From an uncultured bacterium (GTDB taxonomy: Bacteria > Bacillota > Clostridia > Lachnospirales > Lachnospiraceae): 9,461 bases of DNA. Made by a program: the position numbers and the translations under genes. The stretch lies in assembly GCA_947071365.1 (NCBI GenBank), contig CAMTFT010000036.1, forward strand, positions 1 through 9,461. The letters are read 5' to 3'. Of the stretch, positions 6,557 through 9,461 are shown in pieces; position 1 is the stretch's first letter, and every line of letters begins with the position of its first letter. The notes under the pieces were generated by a model. It made no database searches. It was not told the DNA's origin and saw only the letters and a program-made list of their open reading frames with translations.

Positions 6557-8165
6557 GCGCCACACCTCCCCTTTCCGGCTTAATGCCCGACATTGCAAGG
6601 CCAAAGTCTGCATCTGAGCTGTTCACCGGAAGAACATCTACGACCTTTCCTTCGGAAACGATCGCTATATTATCACAGATAGAGCGCAGCTCCATCAGCT
6701 CCGAAGATATCATGACAACCGTCATGCCGAGCTCTCTGTTCAGTTTTACAAGAGTTTCCAGCACCAGCTTCTTTGCTCCGATATCAATACCTCTCGTCGG
6801 CTCCGATACGAACAGGATCTTCGGATTCATCGTCAGCGCCCTGGCAATGCAGACCTTCTGCTGATTTCCTCCGGAAAGCGTTCCCGTATGCTGAAGGGAT
6901 GAGGTACAGCGGATATCCAGCTCCTTTATCATATCCTCCGCATGGCGGCGGATCGCCTTCGTATCCTTCTGAGTAAATCCCAGAATCTTCTTCGTATAAT
7001 CTCCATTGACCTGCATGGCGTTGAACACGATGTTGTCCTCGATGGACTCGTCCAGCAAAAGTCCCACGCCTCGCCTGTCCTCGGAAACCATAGCCATACC
7101 GCCCGCCAGAGCGGCACGCGCATTGTTCAATACTACCTTTTGTCCGTTAAACTCCACGTCTCCGCTGGCCTCATAGACTCCCATGATACCGTTCGGCACA
7201 CCGATCTTTCCCTGTCCGGCAAGACCGCCGATACCGAAGATCTCGCCCTGACGCACCTCAAAGGAAACATCCTTTACGACCTCTCCCGGCATATCCACCG
7301 CCAGATGGCTTACCTTCAGCGCGATCGGGGCATCTTTGGCAAACTCCCGCGGTTCCGCTGTTACCAGTGAGAACTCGCCGGCATCACCGGAACGTCCTAT
7401 CATCAGTTCTGCCAGATGCACCGCATTCGTCTCTGCCACAGCGCATGACGCGACGAACTGTCCGTCCCGGAGTATCGTAATGCTGTCCGCCGCATTGATG
7501 ACCTCATCCAGACGATGAGTAATAAAAATAATTGCAATGCCCTTCGCAGCAATTTCCTTCATGACCTTCAAAAGCTGTGACGCTTCACTTTCTGTCAGCA
7601 CAGCCGTCGGCTCATCGAATACGAGAAGCTTTACGCCCTCCTTATCGATCTCCCGCGCGATCTCCACAAACTGCATATATCCTACCGGCAGCCCGTGAAC
7701 CATAGTGTATTCACTGATACTCATGCCGACGCTGTCCAGCGCCTCCCGCGCATCAACAGACATCTGTTTCATGTCCAGCGATTCCATTTTGGGGCCAAAT
7801 ACACGTGATATAATGTTCGGTTTGGTAATCTCACGATTCAGTTTAATATTCTCGGTAATCGTAAAGCCCGGAAGGAGCATAAACTCCTGATGAACCATAC
7901 CGATCCCCTTCAGCATCGCGTCATGCGGAGAGGCAATGACCGTTTTTTCTCCGTCAATCAAAACTTCACCGGAAAATCCGCCGGTTGCATGAATCACAGG
8001 CATACCAAAAAGGACATTCATCAACGTACTTTTTCCTGCGCCGTTCTCACCCAGCAAGGCGTGTATTTCGCCCGGACGAATTTTCAGTGATACATTGGAT
8101 AGAACAGTATTTTCACCATACCTCTTGGTGATATCCTTCATCTCCAGAATGTACTCTGCAGCCAA
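6549..8165 (-). CDS. ABC importer ATPase with two nucleotide-binding domains (RbsA/MglA/YufO type)
   Basis: A 538-residue energising subunit containing two ATPase domains in tandem, as in sugar (CUT2) and nucleoside importers. Domain 1 has Walker A GENGAGKST (39-47), Q-loop Gln93, Walker B LVFDEP (Asp184, Glu185) and switch His217, but an altered signature LPVGYMQ (159-165). Domain 2 has a degenerate Walker A (GLAGQGKIG, Ile321 instead of Ser/Thr), an intact signature LSGGNQQK (430-437), and Walker B with Ser454 instead of Asp (FVSEPTRGID). One composite site (Walker A/B of domain 1 with the domain 2 signature) is thus intact and the other degenerate. The start is TTG, with AGGAGG (8173-8178) 7 nt away. 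It follows an intrinsic terminator and overlaps the next permease gene by 8 nt. It works in the cytoplasm with the two permeases of this operon. Confidence 0.94.
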   Translation of the reverse strand: MAAEYILEMKDITKRYGENTVLSNVSLKIRPGEIHALLGENGAGKSTLMNVLFGMPVIHATGGFSGEVLIDGEKTVIASPHDAMLKGIGMVHQEFMLLPGFTITENIKLNREITKPNIISRVFGPKMESLDMKQMSVDAREALDSVGMSISEYTMVHGLPVGYMQFVEIAREIDKEGVKLLVFDEPTAVLTESEASQLLKVMKEIAAKGIAIIFITHRLDEVINAADSITILRDGQFVASCAVAETNAVHLAELMIGRSGDAGEFSLVTAEPREFAKDAPIALKVSHLAVDMPGEVVKDVSFEVRQGEIFGIGGLAGQGKIGVPNGIMGVYEASGDVEFNGQKVVLNNARAALAGGMAMVSEDRRGVGLLLDESIEDNIVFNAMQVNGDYTKKILGFTQKDTKAIRRHAEDMIKELDIRCTSSLQHTGTLSGGNQQKVCIARALTMNPKILFVSEPTRGIDIGAKKLVLETLVKLNRELGMTVVMISSELMELRSICDNIAIVSEGKVVDVLPVNSSDADFGLAMSGIKPERGGVAHE

Positions 8166-8172
8166 TTTATTT

Positions 8173-8178
8173 CCTCCT
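8173..8178 (-). promoter_or_regulatory. Ribosome binding site for the TTG start of the ATPase gene
   Basis: Perfect AGGAGG on the minus strand, 7 nt from TTG (8163-8165), and just downstream of the terminator hairpin. No in-frame ATG lies near it, so TTG is the best start. Confidence 0.8.
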
Positions 8179-8188
8179 CTTTTACCTT

Positions 8189-8224
8189 AAAAACGACCCG
8201 CCTCAACGCATGTGAAGCGGGTCG
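8189..8224 (-). terminator. Intercistronic intrinsic terminator between binding-protein and ATPase genes
   Basis: On the minus strand, CGACCCGC plus TTCA (8224-8213) pairs with TGAG plus GCGGGTCG (8205-8194): 12 bp including one G-U pair, with a 7-nt loop, followed at once by five T (8193-8189). It lies about 40 nt after the binding-protein stop and before the ATPase ribosome binding site. I see no strong promoter between it and the ATPase gene, so it probably lets only part of the transcription through. Confidence 0.88.
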
Positions 8225-8262
8225 GCATGTTTGATTTTTATGAGTTGCTGTCCCCTTTGGAA

Positions 8263-9399
8263 TTATCCAAGGTAATCGTTGAAATCAACCGGTGCAAGCA
8301 GAATCGTGTAGTAATTGTCAAGAGTGGTTCCGTCTGCATTTGTGTAGTTCTCTACGATTGCGCCCGGACATTTCGTCTCGAACATCTCAACAACCTTATC
8401 GTGGTCGTTAGCCTCTGTGATATCGCCTGCGATGTAGGATTTCGCGTACTCAACAGCAACGTCGATGATGGTCATGTTGACCGGTGACGGCCATGTGGAG
8501 TAACGTCCTACTGCATCATGCTCAGCAAGCTTCTCTGCGATAGCCTGAAGTGCTACTGTGTCGTCGCCGCCAACGGAGATTTCCAGGCCAAGAGAAGCCG
8601 GGAATGCGTGGTACGGGCTCGGGCAGCACGGCTGCGGATAGTAAGCATCCGGCTGATCCAGGATAGCGGCCTGCAGCGGCTCCTGCATAGAGCAGTTTGT
8701 CGTGAAGAATGCTACCTTCTTGCCAGCATACTCTTCCATCTTGGCCGGAACGTCTTCCAGAATGAACTGCTGTGCGCCAGACACACCTGAGTCACCTGTC
8801 GGGTCCGGAGCAGTTGCTTCTACATACTCAATACCAAGAGCTGCACAGTTCTCCTCAAGAAGAGCCTTACGTGCTGCGATGGTCTCCATTGCCAGATGAC
8901 GCGGGAAGGAGTAGTGTACGAATACCTCAATGCCCCACTCTGCACACGTTTCCATGATCGTATCGCCCTGCTTTGCCTCGTTGGTATAGAATACCAGGTC
9001 AGCAGCCTCGGAGATAACAGCCGGGTCCTCCTGCGGAACACCTGCGATCAGCAGAATGTCATCACGGCCCAGTTCATCACGAATCTTGTCGAAAGCGGCC
9101 TTTGCGCCGGGAACTGCCTGGCACATAACGATTGCCTTTACGTCCGGATCAGATGCGAAAGATACCAGCTTGGAGATGGTCGTCTCTGTCTCATCCATGA
9201 AGTTATCCGGATATGTATCTGTAATAATGTTGTCCGGATATGCTGCAACAGCACGCTCTGCTGCACGGAACTCCTCCTCACCCTGAGAAGTAGTACCTGT
9301 CAGGATGGCGATCTTCCAATTGTCTTCCTCTGCGAATGCACCCATGCTGAATGTCATGCACATTACGAGGGTTAGTAACAGGAAACCTAGCTTTTTCAT
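8263..9399 (-). CDS. DUF3798-family exported protein, probable binding protein of the ABC importer
   Basis: A 378-residue exported protein. Residues 1-23 form a signal peptide (MKK, hydrophobic core, then GAFA before EED), fitting signal peptidase I. Cys14 lacks a proper lipobox, so a lipoprotein is unlikely. The mature part starts like a periplasmic binding protein fold (WKIAILTGTTSQGEEEFRAAE, then repeated beta strands such as VKAIVMCQAVPG, ILLIAGVPQED, KKVAFFTTNCSMQEPL). I recognise it as DUF3798 by overall pattern; the family has no settled function. Its place at the head of an ATPase-permease-permease operon indicates the substrate-binding subunit. The mature protein has seven cysteines, including a Cys258-Cys259 pair. 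The true start is ATG at 9397-9399 with AAAGGAGG at 9407-9414, 7 nt away. The upstream residues reading MCIRDR come from the adapter. The promoter lies beyond the fragment end. Confidence 0.85.
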   Translation of the reverse strand: MKKLGFLLLTLVMCMTFSMGAFAEEDNWKIAILTGTTSQGEEEFRAAERAVAAYPDNIITDTYPDNFMDETETTISKLVSFASDPDVKAIVMCQAVPGAKAAFDKIRDELGRDDILLIAGVPQEDPAVISEAADLVFYTNEAKQGDTIMETCAEWGIEVFVHYSFPRHLAMETIAARKALLEENCAALGIEYVEATAPDPTGDSGVSGAQQFILEDVPAKMEEYAGKKVAFFTTNCSMQEPLQAAILDQPDAYYPQPCCPSPYHAFPASLGLEISVGGDDTVALQAIAEKLAEHDAVGRYSTWPSPVNMTIIDVAVEYAKSYIAGDITEANDHDKVVEMFETKCPGAIVENYTNADGTTLDNYYTILLAPVDFNDYLG

Positions 9400-9418
9400 G
9401 TTTTTTCCTCCTTTATTT

Positions 9419-9461
9419 CTGTCTCTTATACACATCTGACGCTGCCGACGACTTAATAGGT
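9419..9461 (-). other. Sequencing adapter (reverse orientation) at the right end
   Basis: CTGTCTCTTATACACATCT (9419-9437) is the reverse complement of the Nextera mosaic end. The rest of the read-1 adapter follows to 9451, then a 10-nt tag (cttaataggt), the reverse complement of the tag at 1-10. It is artificial and creates a false N-terminus (MCIRDR) for the binding-protein gene. Confidence 0.97.

Noticed and set aside
6557..6613. Start of the larger permease at 6613, inside the ATPase gene
   Set aside because: No ribosome binding site fits, while the ATG at 6556 has GGGGAGG at 8 nt and a coupled overlap with the ATPase stop.
1..9461. 43-bp perfect terminal inverted repeats suggesting a composite transposon
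   Set aside because: They are sequencing adapters with a shared tag, and no transposase gene is present.

Overview
The window is one 9.4 kb insert (44-9418) bounded on both sides by sequencing-library sequence: an outer 10-nt tag and a 33-nt Nextera-type transposon adapter, in inverted orientation (1-43 and 9419-9461). The first and last genes therefore run into artefact, and the apparent N-termini MYKRQ and MCIRDR are adapter translation, not protein. The insert looks like a low-to-mid GC Gram-positive of the Clostridia. Strong AGGAGG ribosome binding sites precede nearly every gene, TTG and GTG starts are used, and the gene families (LytTR regulator, GHKL kinase, DUF3798 binding protein) fit a gut Lachnospiraceae-like bacterium. 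The taxonomic placement is inference.

Left part, plus strand (44-1910): the C-terminal end of a LytTR-type response regulator is followed 14 nt later by a complete seven-helix sensor histidine kinase with a GHKL ATPase domain. A clean intrinsic terminator closes this two-component operon.

Middle (1911-3336): a strong sigma-A-like promoter with an extended -10 drives a single gene for a Na+/Ca2+ exchanger-type antiporter. Between it and the convergent operon on its right lie three tandem 65-68 bp repeats ending in a 27-bp perfect hairpin that can terminate transcription from both sides.

Right part, minus strand (9399 down to 3337): a four-gene ABC importer operon read right to left. It encodes a DUF3798 exported binding protein, a tandem two-domain ATPase of the sugar/nucleoside importer type, a 662-residue permease and a 412-residue permease. 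An intrinsic terminator sits between the binding protein and the ATPase and probably sets an excess of binding protein over membrane complex. The last three genes are joined by two 8-nt stop/start overlaps. The layout matches BmpA/NupA-type nucleoside importers, but the binding protein is from an uncharacterised family and the substrate is unknown.

The least ordinary element is the larger permease. It carries a roughly 275-residue Ala/Glu-rich domain, predicted to lie outside the cell, between its first helix and the transporter core, including an acidic 9-residue repeat tract. Together with the DUF3798 binding protein this is the best candidate for an undescribed transport variant.
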